Part shown: positions 5,438 through 5,738 of the stretch, one piece after another | Position numbering within the stretch: position 1 is the first letter of the stretch | Layout of the letters: each line of letters begins with the position of its first letter | Made by a program: the position numbers and the translations under genes | The notes under the pieces: generated by a model | Databases searched by the model: none | Told to the model about the DNA's origin: nothing | Seen by the model: only the letters and a program-made list of their open reading frames with translations | Source: Chitinophagaceae bacterium | Lineage (GTDB): Bacteria; Bacteroidota; Bacteroidia; Chitinophagales; Chitinophagaceae | Length of the DNA stretch: 5,738 nt | NCBI GenBank assembly: GCA_025455665.1 | Contig: JALOMC010000176.1 | Location: 1-5,738, forward strand | Reading direction: 5' to 3'

Positions 5438-5738
5438 CTAGCGGCCCGGCTGCCATTCATTGATGGCTACGCGGGGCAGCAGCCATTTACCACATTTTTC
5501 CACTACCTGGCGGGCAGGTAGCACAAAGCTGGCCGGCTGGCCCAGGGCCTCGCTGCTACTGGCTGCATACAGCCTGTATTGGCCGGCATGCGCTACCCAG
5601 GCACTTTCCTCCTCCGAAAAAGATGCCAGATCGCGGGGCTGCAGCACGATGCTGAGTGTTTGGCTTTCGCCCGGCTGCAACAGTTTGGTTTTGCCAAAAC
5701 CCCGCAGCTCAAAGGCGGGCTTGTGCATGTCTTTGTTG
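5438..5738 (-). CDS. C-terminal end of a GH3 beta-glucosidase-like protein
   Basis: Only the last 99 residues lie in the window; the frame is open to its right edge, so the gene begins outside. The sequence is the fibronectin type III-like domain that closes many GH3 glycoside hydrolases: PAFELRGFGKTKLLQPGESQ, then a strand ending VLQPRDLASFSEEESAWV, then AGQYRLYAASSSE. The K-L-L-x-P-G-E-S turn and the G-x-Y-x-L-x-x-x-x-S-S ending are typical. A short tail (QVVEKCGKWLLP and about 11 more residues) follows. Full-length relatives are secreted or periplasmic enzymes of about 700-800 residues that release terminal beta-linked sugars, often from plant or microbial glycans. The catalytic nucleophile and acid/base residues lie outside the window, so activity and substrate cannot be judged here. 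The ATG at 5728 is internal. The gene ends in a hairpin terminator. Confidence 0.88.
   Translation of the reverse strand, partial: NKDMHKPAFELRGFGKTKLLQPGESQTLSIVLQPRDLASFSEEESAWVAHAGQYRLYAASSSEALGQPASFVLPARQVVEKCGKWLLPRVAINEWQPGR

Overview
This 5.7 kb window looks like ordinary chromosomal DNA from a member of the Bacteroidota, most likely a Chitinophagaceae-type bacterium. The call is by family recognition. It rests on a DUF4293 membrane protein (a family I know only from this phylum), a long CTC-type bL25, a Bacteroidota-style serine hydroxymethyltransferase, an orphan periplasmic-binding-fold protein of a kind common in this group, and TAnnTTTG-type -7 promoter boxes with A/T-rich leaders and no clear Shine-Dalgarno sequences. 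Base composition looks even, near 50% GC. I see no mobile elements, CRISPR arrays, tRNA or rRNA.

Layout, left to right: (1) the 3' part of a YcxB-like membrane protein gene (+), ending 3 bp before (2) a convergent GNAT acetyltransferase gene (-). (3) glyA (+) is divergent from the GNAT gene across a 176 bp gap that holds a hairpin and promoter-like boxes; a good intrinsic terminator follows glyA. (4) A four-helix DUF4293 membrane protein gene (+) has a 19 bp interrupted palindrome just before its start. (5) Convergent to it is a secreted type-1 periplasmic-binding-fold protein (-). (6) rplY for ribosomal protein bL25 (+) is divergent from (5) across about 250 bp and ends in a very strong, probably bidirectional terminator. 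(7) A small unrecognised membrane protein of 88 residues (+). (8) The C-terminal end of a GH3 beta-glucosidase-like protein (-), facing (7) across a hairpin terminator.

The genes do not form an operon or an obvious pathway. Almost every neighbour is convergent or divergent, so each is probably its own transcription unit. glyA (one-carbon metabolism) and rplY (ribosome) are housekeeping genes, the GH3 protein belongs to glycan breakdown, and the others are poorly characterised membrane or envelope proteins. I found no convincing new biological system. The points most worth a second look are the palindrome before the DUF4293 gene, the hairpin between the GNAT gene and glyA, the orphan binding protein, and the small membrane protein.
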